Source of the DNA: Steromphala cineraria
Taxonomy: Eukaryota; Mollusca; Gastropoda; Trochida; Trochidae
Direction: 5' to 3'
DNA length: 64,000 nucleotides
Assembly: GCA_916613615.1 (NCBI GenBank)
Contig: OU744725.1
Span: 67,730,754 to 67,794,753, forward strand
Both the position numbers and the translations under genes were made by a program. This document shows positions 24,988-35,434 of this stretch, one piece after another. The notes beneath the pieces were generated by a model, which had not been told where the DNA came from, ran no database searches, and saw only the letters and a list, made by a program, of their open reading frames with translations. How positions within the stretch are numbered: the stretch's first letter is position 1; each line of letters begins with the position of its first letter.

Positions 24988-25016
24988 TGACGTCATCATT
25001 TTTAGTTATGACGTCA
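24988..25016. promoter_or_regulatory. Pair of palindromic CRE-type sites (TGACGTCA)
   Basis: Two perfect TGACGTCA palindromes, the known binding site of CREB/ATF-type bZIP factors, lie at 24988-24995 and 25009-25016, 21 bp apart (about two helical turns). The downstream ATG at 25008 overlaps the second. The following ~850 bp look richer in CG than the surroundings. This suggests a promoter region carried inside the mobile element, but the ACGT-rich nature of the element makes chance occurrence more likely than usual. Confidence 0.35.
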
Positions 25017-25119
25017 TTATCGTCGCCATGTTTGATGTCGCGTAAACTTGAAGAGTCGCTACACGCAAGACAGTGTTTTTCTAATTTTACCGGCAAAGGA
25101 TTTACTTTCCCTATCAAAG
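25008..25119 (+). other. Exon-like segment inside the 5.58-kb element
   Basis: From the ATG at 25008 a frame runs MTSLSSPCLMSRKLEE and on for 37 codons to a textbook splice donor, CAAAG|GTAAGT, at 25119/25120. An acceptor-like TTTTACAG precedes 27165, with a donor CAG|GTAATA at 27264/27265, and another acceptor, TTTTCACAG, is at about 27757. An AATAAA signal follows at about 27885. If spliced this way the frame closes soon after the first junction, so a long protein is not supported. It could be a captured or non-coding transcript, or chance splice-like motifs. Confidence 0.25.
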
Positions 25120-28100
25120 GTAAGTACCCATTTCCGTTAAAACATTATGGCAGTAAAGAAAGTTTAAATGAAGCTTTGAATACCTGTTATTTCAACAAAA
25201 GCATTCGAAACAGATTAGAGTAGCCGATGTTACTTGAATTTTAAAAATTGCAGCCGTACAGTACAGTTCAGGCTGAAAGTACGTGCACTGTACATTTCGT
25301 TCTATTGTATTGCAATATTTTATCATCTACATTCACTGTAATTTATGTTTTAGTTCGAATCGACAATAACCGAGTTACGGTATTCATGCATTTATTATGT
25401 AAAATCCTGTGACAAAGGCACTAGAAAGAAAACACGGACAAACTCCTCACCGCGAACCGCATTGCTCAACTGACTTGTATGACGTTGTTTCGTCACATGA
25501 GTAGTGAGGAGTTTGGAAACTATTTGATCATTGACGATCAGCTGTTTCAAAGTTCTTGTTTGTTTTGATAATTCCAAGCCTCGTTTTGCTAGCAATGCTC
25601 AAAACACTATGTAAGTTTATTCACACAAGTATTCTTGTATCATCGTAAAATTTCTAAAACGTACGTTGATACAGTCACTTGAGGCTTCTTTGCGATATTT
25701 TCACAGACTTTCATGACAGTTTAGCTACAGACCGTGTCAGTTATATTCGGACGTAGACCGAAACTTCTGTCGCAGAATGCTGTAGCCTCGCACATATCCA
25801 GTGGGGTTGCAGGTAGAGTTTCTCGTTCTTATTCGGACATTGACGTTGTTTCCATAGACTTGCTTATATTAGTGTAGCATAAATAAAATGCAGTTATTTT
25901 CCGTCGGATCCTGATCAATTTTTGCACATTTGTAATGAATCATTCCAGCTACATCCTAATAATTTCTATTTAATCTTTCATCTCTTATTTTAGTAATTTA
26001 ATCAAATTAATTGTAATCATGGCTGTGCACATGTGAATAAGTTTATTATGGTGCTCTATGGGTCACGTTTCCACTGTATGTACCGTATATGTAATTAAAC
26101 AACAATTATGAACACCACTCATGCTTGATCTCATCGGTTTGAGTTATTGACCTTAATTTTGCCAAGGAAAGCCTTGAAATTGGCCTTAAAACATTGTTTT
26201 TTGAGAAATTGTGCGAAGCCTGTACCAAGTCATTGAAAATTATTCTTCTGTACGACATAAACGTGATAGAGTACAGAAATTATGTCATATTTCAATTATT
26301 GAATATCTGAGTAAGTTTTTTAAGATAGCTTAATTCGTATGGGTAAAAAGATTTTAATTTCGCTGCGGGATGTTTCCTTTTGAAGAACCGAATTTCCACG
26401 GCGTTACATGAATAAATAATATCATACTACGATAGGAATTTTATCATTGCTAGTCACAGCTAATTTGAAATAAACAATTATCCAAACGTGTGTTTACAAT
26501 TCAACGAAGATGTGTAATAAATCCCATGATTTCGATAAAAGAGTTGATATTTAATTTTATGATTTGTAATTAATTACAACTGCATTATATTTACAGTAAA
26601 CTAGCAGATAAAATTCATTACAATTGAATTCTAAGTCTTTGGTTTATTTTACAAAATGGATAAGAAATGTGCTAGAAGAGTGAATATTTGACAATCTCAA
26701 TGAAATTCTTCTAGAAAGCTGTTTACTGCGTTTGTGCTTCACGGTATTAATCTAATTTATGACTGAATGTTGCGGCTTGCCTTGGGTCACTTGTATGCTT
26801 TTCGATATAACATTTTGTGAGTGGTGTATAATACTAGTATAAGCTACTTAACAAATCAGTAATAATAACAGCTCTCTGCAATTGTTACAGCTATCAGTTC
26901 CTAACTCATGGCACTGTTATTGTGTAAATCGGTGTGTGATATACAGGGTTTAGGAAAGACATCTTTTACAACGGGCCATGTTCATGCTTTTCGGTGCTTT
27001 TCTTATTTTCTAGTGGGCCATTTCCTTTACATCAATAGCAAATTTCAGAATTTTAATGGGACATTTTTTATCCATTGTGCAACATGGCCCATTGCCCCTG
27101 CTTGGCTGATTTTGTCTTAACAAACAATCGAGATTGTTTAATTTTGGTTATTTCCATTTTACAGTTGGCTGACTGACAGTTTGTCTGAGAAATGAAAGAT
27201 CAAGGGAGTCTAGGGACGGCGCATAATAACAGAACAGAGATGGAACAATCGAGGTTTTTATCAGGTAATATCATACATATTTATCATCCAGGTATTAATT
27301 TTGGAGTTCGCAGTGATTAATCTACAAAATATTGAGTCAAAGGGACTTGTTGTAAAAGTTCTTTTAAAAAATACCACGATCAAATTATGCATTTCGCCAA
27401 ACACAGCTTAATCTTTATATGCCCTGTCAGAAATTCTCGAATATTTGATGCAGGACTCGGTGGTGTTATTAAAACTATAAATGGTTATTTGTATTTTCTA
27501 GTAATTAGCCCTAATTCTGAGTATTTGATTTTGATGCAGGACTTGAGTCACTCCCGGGTATATTGATATTAATCAGTGTAACAGTTTTAGATAATTTTAC
27601 AAATAATAACCTATTATCTACTTTATGAATTTTGAGTTAATTCAATTGAAACAAAGACAACTTTTACGTGTTATCGATTTTATATGCAAGAGTGGTATTG
27701 TTATGGTAATGATAATCTGTCTTTAATGACTGGCATTTTTAATTTATTTTCACAGGAAGAAGCTTTATTAACAAATGATGCCAAAGGTTGGTCTTGATGA
27801 CATTCATTATCGAACGTTTGATAGATGAAGAGTATTGAAGACACTCACTCACCTTTCTTGTAGTAATGTTAGATAAACAACATTGAATAAACATCTGATT
27901 TGTTATCTATTATCTGTTTATTCTGATTAACTGTTTCAGTTCAATGTTTTCCCGTGGACATGTATTCAATACAATTTATGCCAGGCAGGTTTTAACAAAT
28001 AATACACCTTTTTGGTATAATTGCCCATATGAATGATTGTATTATTTGTTTGTTTTTGATAATATTGTAAAAACATTTCAATTAAATTTTTGGTATTTAA

Positions 28101-28219
28101 ATATACATATTGTTTTTTTACTTTCACGTCGAACCAAGTGCCTGGTATTATTTCTTTTGAATACTGCTTATGCAAAACGAATGTGGAAATGTACTTACAC
28201 CATATTAACGCGGAAAAAT

Positions 28220-28598
28220 CACGTTGTAGCAACGTGTTTGGGAGTCTACAAAATGACGTAGTGAGAACATTTTAAATTTACGTAAGGAAAACGTAAAATA
28301 TGACGTCTATGTGACTTCTCAAGAATGTCGCATTTAGGCAGAAAAACCACGTTGTAGCAACCTGTTTGGGAGTCTACAAAATGACGCTGTGGCAACGTTA
28401 GAAATCTACCTAATAAAAACGTATAACATGACGTTGTTTCAACGTCCCTACAACGTCGTATTCAGGTAGAAAAACCACGTTGTAGCAATCTGTTTGGGAG
28501 TCTACACAATTACGTTGTCACAACGTCAGAAAGTACGTAATGACAACGAAAATTGGACGTTGTGACAACGTTAATACAACGTAGATTTGTTAGCTGGG
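28220..28598. repeat. Right-arm 128-bp tandem repeat of the 5.58-kb element
   Basis: Three units start CACGTTGTAGCAA at 28220, 28348 and 28476, exactly 128 bp apart. Each contains TGTTTGGGAGTCTACA and then ACGT-dense sequence. The third runs into the terminal inverted repeat at 28598. Units differ by substitutions. Confidence 0.9.
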
Positions 28599-28600
28599 CT

Positions 28601-31600
28601 TACCCGTCGGAAATTAAAGCTAAATCAATAATAGATTCAGATATGGAGTTCAATACGAATTCACAATCACGCAACAGGATCAGACTTTGATCTCCTAGTA
28701 ATCATCTTATTCTCTATGTTTGTGTTGTTCTTTCGACTGACTACTTAGTGTTCAACGTTGAATCCTGCAGCTCAAGTAGCCTTCCTGAATCATGAATATT
28801 CGTAAAGTGTTTGTAAATCTTCGTTTTGTACACTGTAAACGAGTTTGCGTAACAGTGACCGCAACTAAATTTATTTTATATCTAGATTAATTGTTACTCG
28901 GTTAACATTGCAATGAGTCATTAAATGGTTTTTTTCGATAACTGACAATTCAAAAACAGAATTATACGAGTTGAATTCACAGATCACTCATAAACAGTTT
29001 TTCAAAGGTAAATACGTTTAGCCAAACTTACTCTAATTACTGCAAGAGAAGATTATTTTGATTCTATATATGACTGCTATTGCCATGAAAATGTTTTAAC
29101 AATCAGTTTAAGACCGCACTGCAGCACTATATAATTCATAATACTTACACAATTTATACTTTTCAAGTTCTAAGACAGTTAGACTTGCCACGAATGTTGG
29201 TCGGCCGAAATTTTGCCTCATAATCAGGAACATAGGCCTTCTTTGGTCATTGATGACGTCATAAATCAGAGGGAGATAAACCATGGGTTGTTTTCATTTG
29301 AAAAGGAGAGTTTTGAAATGCTTACATTTTATTTTGAAAAACATACGCTTTAACTGAGATATCCAAAAACTAACGATTCACATCATTAAGCTTAATTGTA
29401 ATCTCTTGAATGCATGTATATGAGCATCAACCTTTTTTCCGTCTTTGAATAAAACAATAAAATAGATCATAAATAGGAAACATTTTCTTAATTTAACCAT
29501 TTCTGACATAAAAGCATTGCACGTGCCAAAAAATATTTTCATACTAACAATAACTGATAGCATAAAAATGTCTAGAGAAATGTGTTAAAAAGTCTTTATG
29601 TTTTTTTATATCGGTCTAATTTGATTTTTAACTAAATTTCAAACAATCACACATCATCTAGTTTAGTTGTGGAAATATTTCAAAAGAACATCATCACGCA
29701 CTGAAAAACGTATGGTATAACATAATTCAATTCAGGAAGATGGGTACTAGTATTGTTCCAGCTGAAAACTCCTTATGATGCAAAATATTTGTCAAAAAAA
29801 CATCCAAAATAACGTCCCATAACCGGCTTAGCTGTGGCATTTTTAAGCTTATTATATTAATCTAATTGTTTTGTCGATTTCGCACTCATCTTCAGATTTC
29901 TACTTTTGACAGTTTTCATAGAAAAGTTACTCAAGAAACATACCTCATGGAAACTTGGACTACGGATCAGTAAGCATGTGAAAAACTTCAACGTCTCATA
30001 TATATTCATACTATTTTTGATGTTTTTAATTGATTTCCTGAAGACCCATGGAACATGTCATCTTTTGGTGACTCTTTTATTATTTGTTGATGTCAATGTA
30101 CAGATAGAGAGGGTTTTCATTTTTACATTTTTCATTTTCATTGATATTTCATGATTTTATGAAATGATGATTCTCTCAATGAATCCACTGACCTAGCTTG
30201 GGCAATGACGTTATGTGTATTGATGGCTTTAATACTGAAGAGGTTAATGGGTGATCTTAACTCAACATTTTATAAAAATTAACTTTTTAAAGTATTTAGA
30301 ACGAACATCACTGATATCAATCTAAGTTCACAAGTTCATCCATTATTACCATGCCTTCAATTGTTAGATTTGTCTTTCATGTTGTAAAATTAATTCTTGA
30401 AGCATTTGTTGTACTCAATGATTTACTATTTTCAAGTTATTGTCATTTGAGTCATTGACTATGTCAAGTACATCAGTGTATGGCCTTCAATCCTTTTGAC
30501 CAACAATCATTGCTCTGTCTGCTCGTCCTTGTGTCCGCAATTTAATGGTGGTGGTTTCCATGGAAACGTAACTACAGATATTAGAAGTTCGTTTCAAAAG
30601 TAGAACTAAAACATCGTAATACACAATTTCAATGAAATTTAATATTGATTCAATAAACATTGTTGATGTGAATTTCGGGTTTTTCAACTTCAATTTCATT
30701 TTGGCTAGTCTTTTCAAGAGAAATGGCCGTTAAAGATACAACGTGAAGCAATAACCTAAGGTTGATTTGATACATTTGTATAGGTGAGAAAATTTAGCAA
30801 TTTAATATGTCTTATAGATATATTTATTTACTAGTTTCTACATTGAGAGGAATAAACACAACTTCTGGTAAATTCTGTCTTAAAGATTAGATGTACAGTC
30901 ACGTACTGTATTTTTCTGGTTCTGAAAACAAATAACATTTATTTCTAACCATGAATAACCAGGAATATGAATGTTTTAATGTTCCAAATTCCGTAATTTT
31001 ATTTTATTTTATCTTTATATACCTTAGAGTAGTGTTTGTGGATTGTTCGTGTGTACATATGTGCGTGTGTGTGTGTATTGATTAAAATCGTTGCAACTAG
31101 TACTGCCTTTCCATCGTTTATAAATGATTTATACAGCAAATATCTTTATACCTTCATCAATGCTTACAGAATGATGTCAATTTGATAACCTGTCGTTTCG
31201 CTGTGAGAAAGAAAGCATCTATCTAATCAGGCAGAAACTGTTGTGTTGCATCTCTAATAATTCAATTTGATATCCCTTCAAAGTCTTTTGGATTTCATCT
31301 CTTAAGAAATTACTTTGTTGACACCAACACCTGATTTAATTCATTGTTGTGGCTTGAAAGTTTGTAGGGCTTTGCAATATTATCACAATACAGATTGTGA
31401 ATTACAATTATTGAAATTTTGTTTTCAATGAGCATCATATTGTAACAAAATCTCGCAAACTAATTTTCTGTCAGACTGGTTGAAATATTTTATTCTAAGG
31501 CACAGTAATATGCTTAATGTGCAGGAAAATTATGTTTGTGTGCTAGAATATGCGATGAGCTGTTTGAAAAGGGTAGAAGAAAATTGTTTATGTATACATG

Positions 31601-31751
31601 TGTATGCCATCTCATTTACTTACTTACTTCATTTACTTATAATGTTTATCCTACATAAAAAATATACAACGTTCCTTGTAGATGTCATTCATCATATTGC
31701 AATATATGCAATAAAAACTCGAGAACAGATTGCAATAACAACAACGAAAAA
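28601..31751. other. Gene-free duplicated sequence in copy 1
   Basis: Matches 59217-62357 with high identity. A TGACGTCA palindrome is at 29254-29261 (59867-59874 in copy 2). A TG dinucleotide run near 31058-31076 is longer in copy 2 (about 61665-61687). The long frame at 60787-61089 in copy 2 is broken by a stop here, and the frames at 29906 and 31480 lack recognisable domains, so none is called as a gene. The block at 28660-28800 has a decayed relative near 47310-47470. Confidence 0.5.
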
Positions 31752-34306
31752 AATGTTAATCATTGTAGTTGATGACAAAGTTTATATATCAAACTCAAGA
31801 GAAGATAGTTACATACAATTGCCTTACACAACTTGTAATTGAAGTTGAGTACAAAGTTTCAATAACAAACTCCAGAACACATGATAACAAACAATAACCT
31901 TACACTGCTAGTTGGTGATTACAAAGTTTCCATAACAAACTCAAGAACACATGGTAACAAACAATAACCTTGCACTGCTAGTTGTTGATTACAAAGTTTC
32001 CATAACAAACTCCAGAACACATGGTATCAAACAATAACCTTACACTGCTAGTTGTTGATTACAAAGTTTCCATAACAAACTCCAGAACACATGGTAACAA
32101 ACAATAACCTTGCACTGCTAGTTGTTGATTACAAAGTTTCCATAACAAACTCAAGATCACATGGTAACAAACAATAACCTTGAACTGATAGTTGCTGATT
32201 ACAAAGTTTCCTTAACAAACTCCAGAACACATGGTAACAAACAATAACCTTCCACTGCTAGTTGTTGATTATAAAGTTTCCATAACAAACTCCAGAACAC
32301 ATTGTAACAAACAATAACCTTGAACTGCTAGTTGTTGATTACAAAGTTTCCATAACAAACTCCAGAACACATGATAACAAACAATAACCTTGCACTGCTA
32401 GTCGTTGATTACAAAGTTTTCATAACAAACTCCAGAACACATGGTAACAAACAATAACCTTGCACTGCTAGTTGTTGATTACAAAGTTTCCATAACAAAC
32501 TCAAGAACACATGATAACAAACAATAACATTGCACTGCTAGTTGTTGATTACAAAGTTTCCATAACAAACTCAAGAACACATGGTAACAAACACTAACCT
32601 TGCACTGCTAGTTGTTGATTACAAAGTTTCCATAACAAACTCAAGAACACATGATAACAAACAATAACCTTGCACTGCTAGTTGTTGATTACAAAGTTTT
32701 CATAACAAACTCAAGAACACATGGTAACAAACAATAACCCTGCACTGTTAGTTGTTGATTACAAATTTTCCATAACAAACTCCAGAACACATGGTAACAA
32801 ACAATAACCTTGCACTGCCAGTTGTCGATAACAAAGTTTTCATAACAAACTCCAGAACACATGGTTACAAACAATAACCCTGCACTGCTAGTTGTTGATT
32901 ACAAAGTTTCCATAACAAACTCGAGAACACATGGTAACAAACAATAACCCTGCACTGCTAGTTGTTGATTACAAAGTTTCCATAACAAACTCCAGAACAC
33001 ATGGTAACAAACAAAAACCTTGCACTGCCAGTTGTTGATTACAAAGTTTCCATAACAAACTCCAAAACACATGGCAACAAACAATAACCCTGCACTGCTA
33101 GTTGTTGATTACAAAGTTTCCATAACAAACTCCAAAACAAATGGTAACAAACAATAACCTTGCACTGCTAGTTGTTGATTACAAAGTTTCCATAACAAAC
33201 TCCAGAACACATGGCAACAAACAATAACCTTACACTGCTAGTTGTTGATTACAAAGTTTCCATAACAAACTCCAGAACACATGGTAACAAACAATAACCT
33301 TGCACTGCTAGTTGTTGATTACAAAGTTTTCATAACAAACTCCAGAACACATGGCAACAAACAATAACCTTACACTGCTAGTTGTTGATTACAAAGTTTC
33401 AATAACAAACTCCAGAACACATGGTAACAAACAATAACCTTGAACTGCTAGTTGTTGATTACAAAGTTTCCATAACAAACTCAAGAACACATGGTAACAA
33501 ACAATAACCTTCCACTGCTAGTTGTTGATTATAAAGTTTCCATAACAAACTCCAGAACACATGGTAACAAACAATAACCTTACACTGCTAGTTGTTGATT
33601 ACAAAGTTTCCATAACAAACTCCAAAACACATGGTAACAAACAATAACCTTGCACTGCTAGTTGTTGATTACAAAGTTTCCATAACAAACTCCAGAACAC
33701 ATGGTAACAAACAATAACCTTGCACTGCTAGTTGTTGATTACAAAGTTTCCATAACAAACTCAAGATCACATGGTAACAAACAATAACCTTGAACTGATA
33801 GTTGCTGATTACAAAGTTTCCATAACAAACTCAAGAACACATGGTAACAAACAATAACCTTCCACTGCTAGTTGTTGATTATAAAGTTTCCATAACAAAC
33901 TCCAGAACACATGGTAACAAACAATAACCTTACACTGCTAGTTGTTGATTACAAAGTTTCCATAACAAACTCCAAAACACATGGTAACAAACAATAACCT
34001 TGCACTGCTAGTTGTTGATTACAAAGTTTCCATAACAAACTCAAGAACACATGGTAACAAACAATAACCCTGCACTGCTAGTTGTTGATTACAAAGTTTC
34101 CATAACAAACGCAAGAACACATGGTAACAAACAATAACCTTGCACTGCCAGTTGTTGATTACAAAGTTTCCATAACAAACTCAAGAACACAAATAAATTA
34201 TCTGTCTTATGTCTTAACAATAGCCCTATACTGCTAGAAGTTGTAGCCAGTAGTTTCCATATCAAACTGTCAAGATTTGAGGGTTACATACAATAACACT
34301 ATACCA
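31752..34306. repeat. 70-bp satellite array 1 with decayed edges
   Basis: The core, about 31843-34190, holds some 33 direct units of 70 bp. Each contains GTTGTTGATTACAAAGTTTC, CATAACAAACTC, AGAACACATGGTAACAAA and CAATAACCTTGCACTGCTA. Units are close to identical, with recurring variants (TACACTG, TCCACTG, TGAACTG; TCCAG or TCAAG). The left edge (from about 31752) and right edge (34200-34306) are decayed units, as expected when unequal exchange keeps only the centre uniform. Because 70 is not a multiple of 3, the array gives ~60-codon frames that are artefacts. It lies just 3' of the minus-strand PAN gene. Confidence 0.97.
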
Positions 34307-34644
34307 TTAAAGGGGCACTAGTACGGTTTTTTTTAAATTTTATATTTTCAATGTGTCACTGATAATTGTTGAATAATGCTAAATGTATTATTTTAATAGT
34401 GCCAAAAATCTCATTACACAACCCAATCATCCATAGTCAGAAAACAAATTATGAGGTTTCACATAAAGTCCATTGGCTGCCATTTTTATGTGAACACCTT
34501 TAATTCATTTTGAACTTTACATTATGTTTGATTTATACCTGCTTCATTTAGTTTGAATACATTGTCTTTCAATTGGAACCATTTATTTTCATTTTCCTGA
34601 CATCACCTTATATAATCCCTAAAAACGTGCTACTGCCCCTTTAA
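34307..34644. mobile_element. TTAA-flanked MITE, copy b, at the 3' end of the PAN gene
   Basis: The element (34311-34640, 330 bp) has the same termini as copy a (AGGGGCA... and its inverse) and TTAA on both sides (34307-34310, 34641-34644). It sits in a decayed satellite unit, the two halves of which can be followed on either side. The right-hand TTAA supplies the stop codon of the minus-strand gene (TAA at 34643-34641). Confidence 0.92.
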
Positions 34645-35434
34645 TAACTGTGGTTGATAACAAAGCACCTGTTATGCTGGAAGTCATTTTCATATGACGA
34701 TATGTGAGGATATTCCAAGACATTAGTCGCATGAAAGAAAAGGACAAGTTTATGCTCTGAAGTTATCAATAGCAACTGATTTTTCAAAGAGCAAATTCCG
34801 ATAATAGATTTTTTAACATTAGTTACTCTTCTTTCATTAAAAGCTGTCAGATTCATCTCCAACACTGTGCCTGAATGTTCTTTTACAAAATAGAGAACCC
34901 CTTTGTTCATATCGAACCACTGTGCTCCTCCAGTTCCTGTAGAGATCTTTTTAATCATTCTTCCATTGTACGTAGTCGTATGTAGTATAAGGTTTGTATA
35001 GGCATTCCTCAACATGTACAGTTGTTCCCGATGCGTGTCAGCAGCCATCAGAATAGGGGGTAGGTTATCAAATTTTAGAATTTTGGTTTTGCTTGAAAAA
35101 TTTAAGGGCGTACGGTACAAACGTGTGCCCTGTTTAACATAAAATATGACGTCACTTGCAGCAGCTAGGCAATATACATATTTTGTTATTGGTTTCGATT
35201 TATTTCCTTCAAGAGTAATGCTATGTAATATTCGGGTTTCAGTTTCTGTAATCAACAGTTCCTTAGTTAAAGGTACATATGCAAGTAATTGTAAGTACTC
35301 AAAAGTGTTAGGATACTTTTGTAGAGTTTCATTATTTATGAATATTTCGTCAATCGTTGTGTTTGTTGTTGAACTTGCAAACGTAAAAACCCTTTGTACG
35401 CTTCTCTGTTTTTGCACTGCTTTCGGTGATGGGA
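34641..35434 (-). CDS. Last exon: YWTD-like propeller region
   Basis: The exon follows an acceptor TTTTACAG|TCCC and enters in phase 1, which makes the split codon GTC with the previous exon. It has 258 codons from the GTG at 35417 and six more before it. Blade-like segments include LLITETETRILHSITLEG, then PILMAADTHREQLYMLRN, then AQWFDMNKGVLYF with a following TVLEMNL. This spacing fits class B LDL-receptor repeats, although the strict YWTD tetrapeptide is absent. Potential N-glycosylation sites (NTT, NET, NKS, NFS, NLT) fit an extracellular protein. The last ~12 residues (FVINHSY) appear to be encoded by decayed satellite sequence ending at the MITE. Confidence 0.72.

Larger units (their letters stand above)
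23016..28600. mobile_element. 5.58-kb ACGT-rich inverted-repeat element, non-autonomous
   Basis: The element (23018-28598, 5581 bp) begins CCCAGCTAACA and ends TGTTAGCTGGG. Just inside both ends is sequence dense in ACGT (ACGTTGT, AACGTCC, TACGTA). CT stands on both sides, consistent with a 2-bp target duplication. Copy 2 has the unoccupied site at about 59211-59220, where the flanks join directly. The left arm carries two related ~200-bp blocks about 290 bp apart (23070-23235, 23360-23520), with a further ACGT cluster at 24534-24606. The right arm carries a 128-bp tandem repeat. The interior holds exon-like sequence rather than a transposase. I do not recognise the superfamily. Confidence 0.9.
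9883..34190. repeat. Large duplication, copy 1
   Basis: From a shared TTAACGTTTTCC block onward this 24.3-kb stretch matches 49506-64000 in order and orientation, and by eye is more than 90 percent identical over most aligned blocks. The match includes module M, the (GGGCTT)n run, the truncated LINE, the two-unit repeat behind it, and the start of the 70-bp satellite. Copy 1 carries three transposon insertions (11708-12043, 17724-20289, 23016-28600) absent from copy 2, plus a ~334-bp block at 22421-22754. About 13640-14450 aligns poorly with its counterpart near 53100-53600. Confidence 0.93.

Noticed and set aside
26908..27120. Possible protein fragment on either strand inside the 5.58-kb element
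   Set aside because: The reverse reading has in-frame stops and the forward frame has no recognisable domain.
32689..33084. Cysteine-rich reverse-strand frames across the satellite
   Set aside because: They arise because a 70-bp unit read over three frames lacks stops for about 210 bp; they repeat with the array and are not genes.
31843..34190. Regular repeats resembling a CRISPR array
   Set aside because: The 70-bp units abut directly with no unique spacers, and the context is a eukaryotic genome; this is a satellite.
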